Origin: Strobilurus pachycystidiatus
Lineage: Eukaryota > Basidiomycota > Agaricomycetes > Agaricales > Physalacriaceae
Length of the DNA: 64,000 nucleotides
Direction of reading: 5' to 3'
Assembly: GCA_019915135.1 (NCBI GenBank)
Contig: JAHLMK010000003.1
Coordinates: 2,170,001 to 2,234,000, forward strand
Below are positions 12,524-24,399 of this stretch, piece by piece (the stretch's first letter is position 1; each line of letters opens with the position of its first letter). The notes below the pieces were generated by a model. It was not told where the DNA came from. It made no database searches and saw only the letters and a list, made by a program, of their open reading frames with translations. Position numbers and translations under genes: made by a program.

Positions 12524-14421
12524 ATCGTGTTGGTCGCATCACGCTGGTTGATATTTCGAATAGAGAACTCGAGCAGAGCGCTGATATCGAATGCCCCGGG
12601 ATTTACGAAACGCTGACCATCGTGGGCATTGGGCGCGGGTCGCGTGTGAACGCGTGCAACCTCTCTTCTCGGCTAATCCGGTCGTTTTCGAGTTCAATCT
12701 GCTTTATAGCCGTGTTTGTATTCGTCTTTCAGGGCGAGTCTTCAACTTCCAACCTCTATATGTCTGTAGCAAAGACGTACCCAGGATGTATGTTGTGATT
12801 GAAGACGCCACACCGAGGTGACTCTAGCTTGACCGTGCGAGAGGGCGGGAGGTTCGGCTAGAGCCCCGACAAACACAGTGATAGCCGTGCCAGTAACCCT
12901 GAGTCCCTACAACCCATGCCAAGCACGGAGCAAGGACGGTCATGGTGATAAAGGAAAGACGAGTAGGCTAGGGATCGCTAATTCTGTCTTGTGGTCCTGG
13001 GGACTCAGTTAGCGCCGATGTTGCCGCGGTGGAGGTTGCCATGAAGTGGACTGTGTGATAGTGTGATGAGCAGTACTAGTGTTGATGGTATGCTTTGTGT
13101 TCGAAAGAGTCGAAAGAAGGAGTTGACTTTGAGTTGACAGATGCCGATCCATCTTGTTTGCCGGCCATCATTCGTGCGAGCGTGACCGTTGCTTCACCAC
13201 CGACATCGACTACTTAGGGTTACAGTAACTTCAATAAAAGCTACAGATACCATCATCTGTAGATCTCTTGCTTTCTGACTTGGAATGCCTATTACTATCA
13301 CACTCTCCGACGAGTATGTTCTTTGGATTCCTTCCCTGTTCCGCCATTGAACCCTCTCAGCTACAAATGGGTCGCATTGTCCTTGTTCGCCACACACTTG
13401 CTTCTAGAGGGCCAAGCCCATATGGTTACTGAAATGCGCAAAACGGCGAAAATAGCATACCCCCAATGTGCGTCTTGTTCATCTTGACTGCTTGCTATCA
13501 TCTTCTATGTACACCTCAAGACACTAGTGTACGCCGAGAAAGCAGAGGCCGAAGCCTCCAGGGAAGCTTTCACCTTCAATTGCGCGCAGCGAGCTCACCA
13601 GAACACTCTTGAACACGCCACCGCTGTGGTCGCTTCGTTCGTGACCTCTCTTTGCACACGTAGGAAACACCGATTGACTCGGCAATTGTATTAGGACACT
13701 GGTGACATCCCTCAAGCATCCCCGTGTCGCAGCTGCAGGATGTGGACTGTTCGTCTTTGGAAAGATCTTATATACCAGAGGTTACTTGGCTGGTCCAAGC
13801 ATGGTAAGTGCCGGAAGACAGGGATGGGATGGGTGCTCATCTGTCCTGCAGCGGAACAAGAATGGGGGATTTTTAGGCACTCTTGCTCAATTTAGTGAGT
13901 GATCCAAAGTTTTGATGCCTTGTTCATTGCTTTCAGAACCTCAAACTGACCGCGTACTAGTTCTACTCACTGCGTCTGCAGTAACAGTCTATGAGCTCTT
14001 TAACAACTGAGAGATGGAACTGCCACGTATCCATAATGTATATAGTTGAAGAGGTGGTCTTTTCTGTACGATTTGTTGGTCTCATTCGTACAAGTTCGTA
14101 TATAGCACAACCCAAGTGTCTATCGTTGCATCCTGATATGTCATACTTATACCCATTCTCGCTTGTCTTGGCTCTCAAATTCGTCCGAGCAGACTTGGAA
14201 GGACGCGTCTTCCATGAGTACCGATTGACTGTCTCACTCCTACAGCCACACTATAGAGCTTATCATGCTAATTCGCACTCGCCGTCTGTCGGTGCGCTCT
14301 GCACATCACTGGTGCAGTTTTTCTCGTTCAGCAGCTTTGCCGCCGTGACCATCGGTCATAACGACAATTGATGCGATCGATGAATCTTTAATCAAGAACA
14401 TGTGTATTTTGACTGTCCATT
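12524..14421. other. Long intergenic stretch, nothing recognised
   Basis: About 1.9 kb. I find no exon with domain content, no tRNA-like A/B-box pair and no repeat. Short open frames are present on both strands but do not link through splice sites. It carries the FMO promoter and the 3' flank of the DUF6697 gene. Confidence 0.4.
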
Positions 14422-16892
14422 CTACTCCGAAGTATCCTCGCGTTTCTGTGCAGCGGACGGCCTGCTTCGCGTACCGCGAGGAACATACCGGAGCTCTTGA
14501 ATTCTGTCGGCCTCATCATCGGCATCGACGGGATCTCCTTTGACCGACTTCGAAGTGCGCTTGCCTCCCATCCGCGTCACAGACCTCTTCTTTCTGCGAG
14601 AGGTTTCATCTCCAGTCACACTAGTAGAAGTACTCTTCGCAGTTTTTGGTGTTGGTTCCCAGACAGCCAGTCTACGGACCAATTCCTCCATGAACTGCGA
14701 TTCATAGTCGATGCATTGCATTGCCCAGACCTGTATGCACTAAGGCAAACCATTAGCTCCACGAGGGTAAATATCTCAGTGTACCATACCAAGCATCCGT
14801 TATCGAAAGAATCCACAACTTCGTCCAGGGAAACATTTGGAGCGCTTGTGTGCATGTCTTTGACCTCCCTGTCCGTCGGATTTCGTCCTAAAAGTCTTCT
14901 TGCATGAACGCGAACCCGTTCTGGGTGGTGTTTCTTCCCAGTGTGCACTTTCTTTGCCCATAATGTTCGGAACTGACCCAAAATGATTAGCAAATTTTCA
15001 CTTGGAAGTAGAATATATACCTTGGGTTTTTGCGCCTTCCACTCCTCGGGTGTGATTGACTTAACCGCCTTCAGTCGATACTGGCCCATATACGACCACT
15101 TCACAGCCTCCAACCTTGTGATCACACGATACACCTCATGATTTTCCTCGGCTTCACCAACACCTACTCTAAAAAACAACCCCCGATTGCCAACAATATC
15201 CGGTGCATGCGGATTGAAGTCGAGATTTAGATACATCCAATTCTTGAGCCCATGCTTGAACTTCATCGTGTCGATTTTCGGCCATGTCGCTTGAGGATTA
15301 CCTCCGTAGACGCTGGAAGTAAACTCGCGCGTGAAGAGTGTGTCTTTCACGCCAGGGGCGAGCGGTGGATTGGGCTGGAAGACTTCAGCACTGACTGCAT
15401 TGAGTCGCGGATCTGCGGCTTTCGCTGTTAGCTGAACTTCCTCGTGCTTTTTTATTGTGATGGGCTAAGATGAGGTAGGACGCGTGAGCAATATACGGTC
15501 ACAGCGTAGGTCGACATACTATTTCTTCCTCGGATTCCGTGAGGTCACTGAGCTCAGAAAGATCCGGTAGAGAGTCGTCGTGATCATTGACGTTCTATAT
15601 CTTGTCATTCCTGACTATTTGGGATTCGTTGATGGAGTGGCTTACGTGCGAGTCGTCTTGTAGGGATGAAGCCTCATCTTCAGACATTGGGTCGATTAAC
15701 GAAATTGGGTCGTTCACCGTGGAGCTGGTGTTGCTGTTGTTCGTCTCAAGAGATTGCGATACCTGGCAGTTGTTGGTGACGAACAAATTCAGAGTATGAA
15801 CGCGTAGGCGTACCTCTCTTCGTTCGATGACGGGCTTCACCTCAGGCGGAGGTGAAAAGATTCTGGACTTTGACGACTCACTCTTCCTGATGCCCTGCAC
15901 GATAGATTCAGTATTCAGACAACAATGGTGGCCAGAAGTTGCACCATGGACAACACAGGGACCGCGCAGTCTTCATCCGAGTCAGAAAGCACTACGATGG
16001 CATTATCTGCAGTGCCTTTTGTGCCGCTCTTCGTTTCATTCGATTCTGATAGTGACGACTGTCACAATCAGTATTGGTAGACCTTTGAGAGATGAGTATC
16101 TACCTTTTGAGGGCGCTGACCACGACCTGAAGGAGAAGGATGATGTTCGAAACCTCCATTTGCAAACAGATCCTGTTCTGCCTTGACTTCGTTCTTGACG
16201 GCAGACTGAAAAGGTCACTGCTGAGCAGCGCGGTGTTTCTTGAATACAACTCACTGCATCTTTTAGTGATTGCGGTACAAAGTGAGACGCTCGAATCTCA
16301 TAGAGGGAGATGTCGACGGACACCAGGTCCGTGTGTAGCATGGAGGGATTATTGAGATCCTCTGTCTGTGATACGCACTTAGACAGTGGAGTCAAGAGGG
16401 ATCCGACATATACCTTGATATCTTCTTCGTCGGAAAGTTCAATGGCGTCGTCGATACTCTGTCCATGCTTAAGATGTTTCTAGCAGGGAATATGAATCAT
16501 TATGTCAGTATCAAAGGTGCAGTTGAACCCACTTCGGTGCCATGTTCGAATTTGACGCTAGAGGGGTTCAGTGGCTCAGTCTTCACCGGCACCGGTCCCG
16601 TCGCCTGAGTCCAGCGTGGCATAGATTCCTCTCGCGGCGCGTCGCAGTTTTGATCCACTTTAAGGGCGATAGCGTCCAATTCACGTTCGTGTTTGACCTC
16701 GGTGATCAAGCTCTGCTGATGAAGTCCGGGTGTCGCTGTACAGAACCTTTTCGAGAGAGTACCATCATGGTCTGTAGGAGAGCGGGGACGCTTGAAGAGG
16801 GATTTGTGAATGTCCCCTTGGCAGATCATGAACGTTACTCTGAAGGACGAGCCACTGCCGGAACAGCCGGACCGGCACGGCAGTTGAAACAT
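14422..16892 (-). CDS. DUF6697-type protein
   Basis: Multi-exon minus-strand gene. The C-terminal half carries the block GGNPQATWPKI, then WMYLNLDFNPHAP and GLFFRVG, which I recognise as the DUF6697 domain common in Agaricomycetes and of unknown function. The N-terminal part is charged and probably disordered (FKRPRSPTDHDG, IELSDEEDIK, SVDISLYEIRASHFVP, DLSELSDLTESEEEI). A basic tail rich in Arg, Lys and Ser ends at 14422. IELSDEEDI, a short hydrophobic core beside an acidic run, looks like a SUMO-interaction or nuclear-protein motif, but that is inference. The start is uncertain: ATG at 16892 is the best in-frame choice, while the frame itself stays open to about 16973. Expected to be nuclear. 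Exon joins in the middle (15900-16400) are less sure than the C-terminal ones. Confidence 0.75.
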
Positions 16893-17200
16893 TTCATCGC
16901 CACTCTCCTCGTTGATGGGAGCTATAAGAAACCATACCTCCACCGTGACAGATTTATCGCTCGCACAAGACAAAGCGATGACGAATGAGCGGAAACATAG
17001 TCATAATGTAAACCGATGCCTGTAATAAATACACCTCCGCCACAATCACTGTCTACTGCTACAGTAACACAAGCACTGAAAACGATGGTAAGGTGTTGGT
17101 AAGCAACCACGAAAGTGTGAAAAAAAAACGAATGCAAGAGTCAACGACGAGCTGAAGCTAGTTTACACAAAAGTATGCGTGACAAAAAACAGCGTGAATG
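16893..17200. other. Short intergenic stretch
   Basis: About 300 bp between two minus-strand genes. No coding or RNA signal seen. It includes the 3' UTR of the glycosyltransferase gene downstream on the other side. Confidence 0.4.
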
Positions 17201-19560
17201 CTATGAATGATTATGTTTCTTGATGTCGGTATGTGTATGTATAGGAATCGAGCGGCCTATGGGAGTGACCGGGACCTGCGCGTTCTCCGCGCGCTGGTAC
17301 TTTTCCTCTTCGGAATATTCTTCTCCGTGTAGCATGGCCAGAGCGGTCTCCAAGAACCACAAGTTCTTTTTGATGAAATGTACCACCACCGTCCCCCCCA
17401 CGCGCTCGTTTTCGAACCGAGTCGTCCGCCCTTCTCGATGGGTCCATGCATATTCCGGTGTCATTGGGCTGCCTGTAGTCCAAGCTTGAGAGGCTGGTCA
17501 TAGCATTTCATTTTGAGATAACACACCTTCGCGTATTCTTGACATATCACTTCCCTCCACCATGGCCTCGACGCCGTGCTGTGTAGAAAGGCCGGTGACC
17601 GGATGGGAGTACCTTACGCCAAACGTTGATACACTCGACTGCGCCCATTGCGCAGGTGCCCGGCGAAGACCCTGATCATCAGCAGCAGTGCTTGTCGGCT
17701 TCTCATCAGGCGCCTTCGCCAGATAAGCGGCTACGCTTCGTTTCACCCGTGAAACCTCGGAAGGGAACAGGAACCCATGTGAATATCTGCAGAACAACGC
17801 GTTAATCAAGAGTGGCAACCATGTAACCAGGACGTACACGGTCCCAGACCTGGGATGATCATATATCCAGCAGCGCTCGCTCTTCCAATGAATTTCTGAG
17901 GCGCGCGGATGTGAGTTCATCCACTTGGCGGTTTGCTTGTCCTCGGCCCCCTTGGTCATACCCTTGACTGCAGTATCTTGAGCAACGAAGTTAACGAGGT
18001 TCCAACTGATGGCGTAGAGTTCCCCAGCCATGAACCGGTGCAGCCGATTCGTGACTAGATAGCCCCAATATATCATGGGGTCTTCCGGCGAGTCAGTCGG
18101 TGTCGAGTTGGCGAGAAGAGCGCCTGGAGAAAGAGAGGCGGCAGAAGTATTCCAGCCGACTTGTTGCCGAGCATGATGTGGATTCGACTTCTTCTCGTGT
18201 AATGCGACTCGTAGACGGGCTTCCAGTTCAGCCACCATGACAAAAGAGTCATCGTCAACCTTAACGACATAGTCTGGGCGCACCCAGGACTTGGGCCGCG
18301 AGGTTTGTTGATCGCGCCATGCATGCAAAGGATCATGTGGAGCCAGAGGGGGAGGCGGGGTTGTCAGATTAGAATAGGAGAATTGCGGGGGAGATGTTGG
18401 TGTGTCGAAATATATCGGTGGTGTCCAGGCGCTCAACGAGGCCCAAGAGAAGAAAGCGTGTGTTTTGCCGCTATTCATGTTCTCCGACATGGGCAAGATG
18501 ATGATGTCGTGATACACTAGGCAGAATTAGCCAACGTAAACTTTGACGTCGGAGACGAAGTCGCGACTCACTCTCCATCTCCAATTGTATCTGTTTCTCC
18601 CGGTCGCGCGCTGGTTGGCCCAAGATGAATCGGATCACGGTTCTGGAGGTGCCGACGCCGTCGTCGCTATCGTCTGCACCATTTCTGCTTCTATTGTGGC
18701 TGGCCCATGTTGACCTGATCAAAGAGCGTCGCTCGTACGCGGAGTCGATAGAGAATACGCCGATAAATACGCCCGCAGGCGGTAGAGAGTCGAGGTCGTC
18801 AGGGGGAAAGGCTTTTGCTGTCGAGAGCGGACCAGGATATGGTGAGGGGTATCGAGAGGACATGATGTATTCTTCGGGGGAGGCCATAGAGGGTATAGAG
18901 CAATAGCCCCGCCATGGCAACGGCTCCTTGTCGGGATTGAAGATGTATATTAGCAGAAGGGTGAGGAATGTTGCGAATGCGGATAGGATGGTGAGGGTCA
19001 GAATCTGGGCTTCGTTCAGCAAGCAGAGACGGACGGAGAGGGAGGATAGCACTGACGATAGTGATAGGTTGCTTTGGCACCAGCGGATGGCGGACTAGGC
19101 GTCGCATCCACCTCTTCAGAATCCGGAGTAGCCGCCCATCCCGCCGCCGTCGCCGCCGAGTAAACTCCCACCATCTTCTCTCCTGGTATCGCCATGTTCC
19201 CGAGCTTGCGCGCCTCGATAAGAGCGGGGAGCCCGGGTCACTCTCCGTCTCAGACGAACACGACGATTGATGGCTCATGATGTAGTGTGGCAACGGGGAC
19301 GCCGACCGGGAATGGTTTGGTGTGGAATTCGCCGTCGACGCCGCAGAGCTGCGCCCCGGAGAGCTGGGCAGGAAGAGAAATGAGGGCCGGGGTGAGTGGG
19401 CAGGAGAAGGTACGGGGGATGGGCGGTTCGATGTTGAGTGAAGCGGCAACCTCATGTTCTCTTCCGAGTCGTCATAGCCGCCATCGTCGTAGTAGTCGGA
19501 GATTGTCACACTGGGTAATTCGGGCGCCCGCGGTTGCAAAAAGTTGCCTGGAAAAGTCAT
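17201..19560 (-). CDS. Type II membrane glycosyltransferase, GT31 (galactosyltransferase-like)
   Basis: Golgi-type glycosyltransferase. The predicted order is as follows. First is a cytosolic N-terminus of about 180 residues, rich in Ser, Pro and Arg, with a very basic run (FTRRRRRRDGRLLR). Next is one hydrophobic anchor (ILTLTILSAFATFLTLLLIYIF). A stem follows, then the catalytic region with GVFSIDSAYERRSLIRSTWA, which matches the start of the GT31 domain. The metal-binding DxD-type motif follows in YVVKVDDDSF, then YPPYWGYL-like and ERCWIYDHP segments. The last exon (ending 17201) joins at about 17470-17525 and carries VVHFIKKNLWFLETALAML. The start at 19560 precedes MTFPGNF. Donor sugar and acceptor are not predictable. 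The intron at about 17790-17845 falls in frame. Confidence 0.85.
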
Positions 19561-20237
19561 GGGAGGCGGACGTGTATTGAGCAGCGTCGAGCTGATATAG
19601 GGTGCGCGCAGCAATGGGCATAATCAAATGGCCGCCGCGTCTTCAGTGGTGCGCCGTCGCCGCCGCCGTCCTGGACCTGGAGGAAGTGTGTTGACTGTGT
19701 GCAGGGAAGAGGGGAAGACTGGCCGAAGAGGGAAGGGGGCTGTGGCTGTTCCCGGCCGCGGCAGTTACTTGACAAATGCTTTCTAGACTCGCGTAATCCA
19801 ACTCTCCTCTTTGCCACTTCTTTGCCCAATCTTTGCCCGACCAATACGTGGATTCTTGCGAATTCTCAACTCAAGCTTTAGAAGAGCTCCAATATGCATG
19901 TAATTGCAAGTCTCTAGACGCCCATCATGCCGAATTTCAGCTGCTTGTTCTCAGTGAACAACCTCTGCGGCGCCACAACCTAGCCACAACTCTTCCCAAC
20001 TCGGAGCTACTTGTATACACAAAAGTTGACTTGAACGATGCGCGGACCGCAACCCACCTCTCTGACATTGAACCAGAGTTGCCTACGTCAAGTCTTGCGT
20101 CAATTCAAGGGTATGATGCTCATGTCGACATTCGTCGCGCGTGGGATTATCTGCAGCTGATCATGTGGGATGTACTCATGAGATAAGGATTGGTATGCCG
20201 CCAGCCATCGCAACGGTAAGGAATTGGGCACTCAATC
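19561..20237. other. Intergenic stretch between GT31 start and GST-like remnant
   Basis: About 680 bp. A plus-strand open frame at 19833-20186 has no family resemblance, and its composition fits non-coding DNA. It contains the GT31 promoter. Confidence 0.4.
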
Positions 20238-20445
20238 AGTAATGCGCGTATAATTCTTTGATACTCTTCCTTCCAGATATTGCGCGTTCCTTCACGACTC
20301 CAGTGAACCTCCACTTTCTCCGATAACTTGGCACTGTACTCACTGCCCAGGCATGCCTTCGACTTTTTGACAAGTGCTGCACCATCAACGCGTGCCATAC
20401 GCGACGGCCAGGCTGCAAATGTGCGCTGCAGTTCAGCGTATAAAA
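20238..20445 (-). pseudogene. Degenerate copy of the 3' end of the neighbouring GST-like gene
   Basis: The minus strand reads FAAWPSRMARVDGAALVKK ... CLGSEYSAKLSEKVEVHW, which aligns with FAAWLSRIYSYAGIAADADGA ... YLGSELSEEDKKKMEVYW at the C-terminus of the intact gene at 21542-22842. The DNA is also clearly similar. The copy has lost codons in the middle, has substitutions at conserved positions, lacks the matching stop, and has no upstream exons. It is best explained as a partial duplication that has decayed. The intact gene lies about 1.1 kb away in the same orientation. Confidence 0.75.
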
Positions 20446-21541
20446 GCTCATTTGCGATATACAAGGCCAACAAGACGGCGAATCGAATTATCATATTACA
20501 ACACATCCACGCCGGCTGTATTAGCCAAAAACCCCCAACCCTGGTTGGCCAGTGGACTCTTTGCAAAAGGTTCACAGAAAACCTCACGATCCCAGTGCCC
20601 AATCAAGATCTACAATCCTCACTCTACACCGAGCCCGCGTGCTTGGATGACGGCGATCGCTGATATTTGGTCGTCTAATGTCGCCATGAAGCAAACCATC
20701 AGCATGGATGCTATACTGCACTCTTCCGGTACCTGCACTCATTGAGCTTAGCTCTAGTGAAGGAGCCCGATGCGTTGCGTGATGACTGATTCTCTTTCGT
20801 AGACTCTCTTACATCGCAGGGTTCCTGGTTCTACGTATTGTCTGTAACAAGTTGTCTCTTCGTCAACTTGTCCCCCCCCCCCCCCCCCCCCTCCCGACGC
20901 GTAGGCCTCACAGTAGGAGCTCTTGTACTATATGTGCAACGAACTGAGCTGGCATGATGCCAGTGCGCAATCACGAGGAGCGCGTCCGAGTCCGGTAGAG
21001 CTACGGCTTGAACAATCAGGCGCGTACTGGACCAGAAAGGCCACAGTGACAGCAATGCAACGAAAATTAGCAAAGGCATCCCAGATCCCTGAGGGGATCT
21101 TCTGAATGGACATATCCCTTGATCGCGGCAGTGAGCAGACGCTGCCACCAAAGTGGGGCGCGCTACTCTCCTCGTCAGTGGGCTCTCGTGGGGAGGATAA
21201 GTCGTTGAGCTCCATAATGTAGGCCTGGAAGACTGAGGTGTGAAGAGAAGCTATACACGATGGTACCATGATAGACATCGGGCGGACATCAGACCAAATG
21301 GACGCGATGGGGTAAGTCTTTCCTATAAGTACATCAATGAGACCTCTCCTCAGGCCTTTACGAAAACGCGTTTAGAGTAAGATTACCAGCAGCTATCTTG
21401 GCAGACGCATCACGACGTACTCAGTCAAGCGCAATTGCGTTATAGAGGTGATATTCCGCAGAAAAGCCTAATCTGAGATGTAAAATTGTAAATTATCCAC
21501 CGAGAAGACTCGAATGAGCATTGTACTCATTGAGGAATCTA
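20446..21541. other. Region between GST remnant and intact GST-like gene
   Basis: About 1.1 kb with no recognisable exon. It may include further decayed parts of the duplication, but I cannot align any with confidence. It contains a 20-base C run. Confidence 0.4.
20872..20891 (+). repeat. Poly-C homopolymer tract
   Basis: Twenty consecutive C residues (G on the minus strand). The exact length of such a run is often unreliable in assemblies. It lies in non-coding DNA. Confidence 0.9.
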
Positions 21542-22842
21542 TCAATGGAGTCCCTCGGCGTACAGTTTCTTCCAGCTCGCGCGTTCTTTCACAGCGTCCC
21601 AGTAAACCTCCATTTTCTTCTTGTCTTCTTCCGATAGCTCGCTACCCAGGTATATCTCCAACTTCTTGACAGAGGTCGCACCATCAGCATCTGCCGCGAT
21701 ACCAGCATATGAGTATATGCGCGACAACCAGGCTGCAAAGTGCAGGTCGAAGATCGACAGTTGGTCCCCTTGGTGCAAGGTCAACGACGAAACAGAGAGA
21801 AACCGTCTTAGAAGCATACCTAATGAGTAAGGGCCAATGATTTCCTTGCAGATCTGAGTCAAGATGTTCTTCAACGCCTCTCTGGATGCTTTCGAGGTCG
21901 CGAATAGTTCCACCCGCTTAGCCTTGTCCTCCTCTGATAACTCGGATGACGCCAAGTGTGCGTTACTGTAGAGTTTCAGGAAGACTTCCGCGCTGTCCTT
22001 CTTCTCTTTCCAGAAGGCTTTGACCTTTTCAGATACATTGTACTTGCCCGCGTCCGCGTCCTGGATGTACTGGGCCAACGCCTCCTGCTTTCCGGTCAAG
22101 TATGGGACCATCTTGGCTGCGAGGACCTTCAGTGACGCATCATCCGAAGCGTTCAAGTACAAAAAGTTGTTCGGGTCGGCCTCGTCCGAGTGCAGGAGAT
22201 CTAAAAGCGCGTTGGTCGTTGCCGAAAACGCGACCGTCGCCGGACTCAGAGACGGCGCGGGTGCCTGGGAGGTCGTGTGGGTGCGCGAGAGCGAAGATCG
22301 CGATTTATCTAGCAGCTCGACGATGGCCTGTGGCCGTGGTGAGGACCGTTGATGTTGGTTGCCCCACATCGATGATGACGTACCCGGGATTGGTTCAATG
22401 CCTTGTAACGACTCTCGACGTCGTCGGAGAGTGAGTTCTCCAAGGGAACGACCAGTGTCGGGAGGGTGGCTGTTGGCGTTTCAATTCGGTGACACTCGGC
22501 AGGGCGTGTGGGTGTGCGCACCTTTGCGATTCAGGCGCAAGAATGTGGGGTCGAAGTTCTCTCCTTTGGCTGGACAGTAATCAGTGAGTCTCAAGATGGA
22601 GTGGGAAACGCGCGCACATAGATCCACGATGCGAAGATCAATCTCATCTTGGCCATATCCTTTCTCTTCTCTATACAAGGATCAATCGAGTTGTCGTTTT
22701 CCAGGCGCTTCCTCTTACATCGCGAGAAGGACTGTGCAACCGTTAGTGGGTACTGCCGCTTCATGGTCAACAAGGGCTTACCAGCAGAGCACCAGATGGA
22801 TGTGGGAGAATAATAGAGAACGGCTTTGGGAACGTGGGACAT
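21542..22842 (-). CDS. Glutathione S-transferase-like protein
   Basis: Seven or so exons. The N-terminus, spliced from three small exons, gives a thioredoxin-fold start: residues 1-20 with YYSPTSIWCSA, then VLLAIEEKGYGQDEIDLRIVDL, then FDPTFLRLNRK and ATLPTLVVPLE, the typical cis-Pro GST motif (TLPTLVVP). A helical C-terminal domain follows. It has a long middle (DNNFLYLN-like, LSEEDKAKRVELF) and ends DLHFAAWLSRIYSYAG ... EGLH. The total is about 330 residues, longer than ordinary GSTs because of an insert between the two domains. Function: probably glutathione conjugation or a related redox role in the cytosol; the substrate is unknown. A decayed copy of its last exon lies downstream at 20238-20445. 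Confidence 0.75.
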
Positions 22843-23404
22843 GATGGTAAGAATTCAGTAGGTGGAGAAGATTGCGGGGAATTTTCACATGACGTGGGGA
22901 TCGATGATGCAGTTTCGAATCGGAAAAGGAAAGCAGTCGGGGCGGGGCTAGGCGGGCCATTGAATAGACGGCGCAGTTGGCCATTACACCTAGACTATGG
23001 CTATAGAGTTCTTCAATGTATGCTTGAGATATGCTGAAAGCACGAGCAAGTGCGTTCAAAACTAGAAACTAAGAAAGGGAGTAGGCGCGCGGACGCCGGA
23101 CACGCGGCGGTACCGATCCCGATCACATGCCCAAGTGGGAAGAATGTACGCCACTACCAATCCTCTTGAGGATTGCAGACCGTGCAGCTACTGCGGACGA
23201 AAATACCATTGAATCCAAGGCTTACCGGTTGCTACCCGAGCGCTTTTCTCCTCGGTATTTTGAGAATACCATCACAGCACGCGAACGGCACGTGGTGTTA
23301 CTGTCACATTTCTCGAGCTTTCTGCCGACTTGTGGCGCCTGTGAAAAGGCAGTTTACACCCAAACAGCACTACAACACTACACTTTCCTTTGTCTCTTCC
23401 CACC
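22843..23404. promoter_or_regulatory. Divergent promoter region
   Basis: About 560 bp between the GST-like start (22842, minus) and the SGT1 start (23405, plus). No coding exon recognised; short frames on both strands lack splice context. Confidence 0.4.
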
Positions 23405-24156
23405 ATGGCCGCTCCCCTTCGGTATGCACGCTGTCACGCTGATTCTCTTGTCTGACTATCTACAGACACGAGTTCTACGAGACCGACGAATATCTTACGC
23501 TATCCATCTTCGATCGCAACGCCATCCCATCCGAAGTCGAGGTGCAATTTGCGGCGAGGAAGGTGCGTGGCATGCTTCCCTAATTAACTCATCTAAGCCT
23601 TCTGCAGTTCACGTATAAGAATGGAGAGAAATCCCTCGAACTTGAGCCACTGAAAGGCCAAATAAACCCTGAATCGTCCACATACAACGTTGGCAAGGTC
23701 AAAGTCGAAGTGAAATTCGCAAAATTGACCATAGGCCGCTGGGGATCCCTTGTCGGTGACACTCCAGATGGTACGTGCATCCATCCTCCTCCGCTGGCCC
23801 AAAGCGCTTGATACAGACATATCATCGTAGTCCTTTCTGCCTTTCCCGCCGCACCGACGATGACTGCGACTTCTGTAAAGCCCAAGCACAAGAATTGGGA
23901 TGGTATCACGCAAACCATCCTCTCATCCGACAAGGAAAAGTCCACAGACGAGGATCCCAATGTTGGCGGGGACGCCACACTTAATACGTTCTTCCAAAAG
24001 ATGTTCCAGGATGCGGACGAGGATACGAAGCGCGCCATGATGAAGAGCTACTCGGAGAGCGGTGGAACCACTCTGAGCACGAACTGGGATGAGGTGAAGA
24101 AAGAGAAGGTCACTGTGAAGCCTCCACAGGGCCAGGAATGGAAGAAATGGAACTGA
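23405..24156 (+). CDS. SGT1: SGT1-type co-chaperone (CS and SGS domains, no TPR)
   Basis: Hsp90 co-chaperone that in yeast supports kinetochore assembly and SCF ubiquitin ligases. Four exons give about 205 residues. The CS domain starts almost at residue 6 (HEFYETDEYLTLSIF, VEVKFAKLTIGRWGSL). The SGS domain follows (KNWDGITQTI, FFQKMFQDADEDTKRAMMKS), ending SYSESGGTTLSTNWDEV and EWKKWN. S. cerevisiae Sgt1 has an extra N-terminal TPR domain that is missing here. ATG at 23405 has a good context (caccatgg) and is followed by a 6-codon first exon, so a longer N-terminus would need exons I do not see. It is divergent from the GST-like gene. Confidence 0.85.
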
Positions 24157-24399
24157 ATAATCTCCTTCTCTGTTGTAAATTCTGATGCTTTGATCTTACG
24201 CTTTGTTGAATGCTCTTGCTCTCGTCAAGTGCGATTTCCTATGCACATAAACATAAGCACAGAAACATGAGGCTGTTAAGTCGGCCCAATGGCAGGCAAT
24301 TTCCTATTCAGGGCGCGATCGACGTCAGAGTACCATCTTCTCGGTTACCCTCTTCCTTCCATGTCCGCCTGACAACACTGCTGAGAGCCGCCAGTTCCC

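Noticed and set aside
14422..16973. Two separate genes instead of one DUF6697 protein
   Set aside because: Splice junctions connect the exons, and the N-terminal acidic/basic region fits this family; uncertainty remains about exon joins between 15900 and 16400.
19833..20186. Possible 117-residue plus-strand gene
   Set aside because: No homology recognised, poor codon pattern, and it overlaps the region next to the GST remnant; left as intergenic.
23127..23618. 163-residue plus-strand open frame upstream of SGT1
   Set aside because: Starts at a non-preferred codon region, overlaps the SGT1 exons in another frame, and has no domain.
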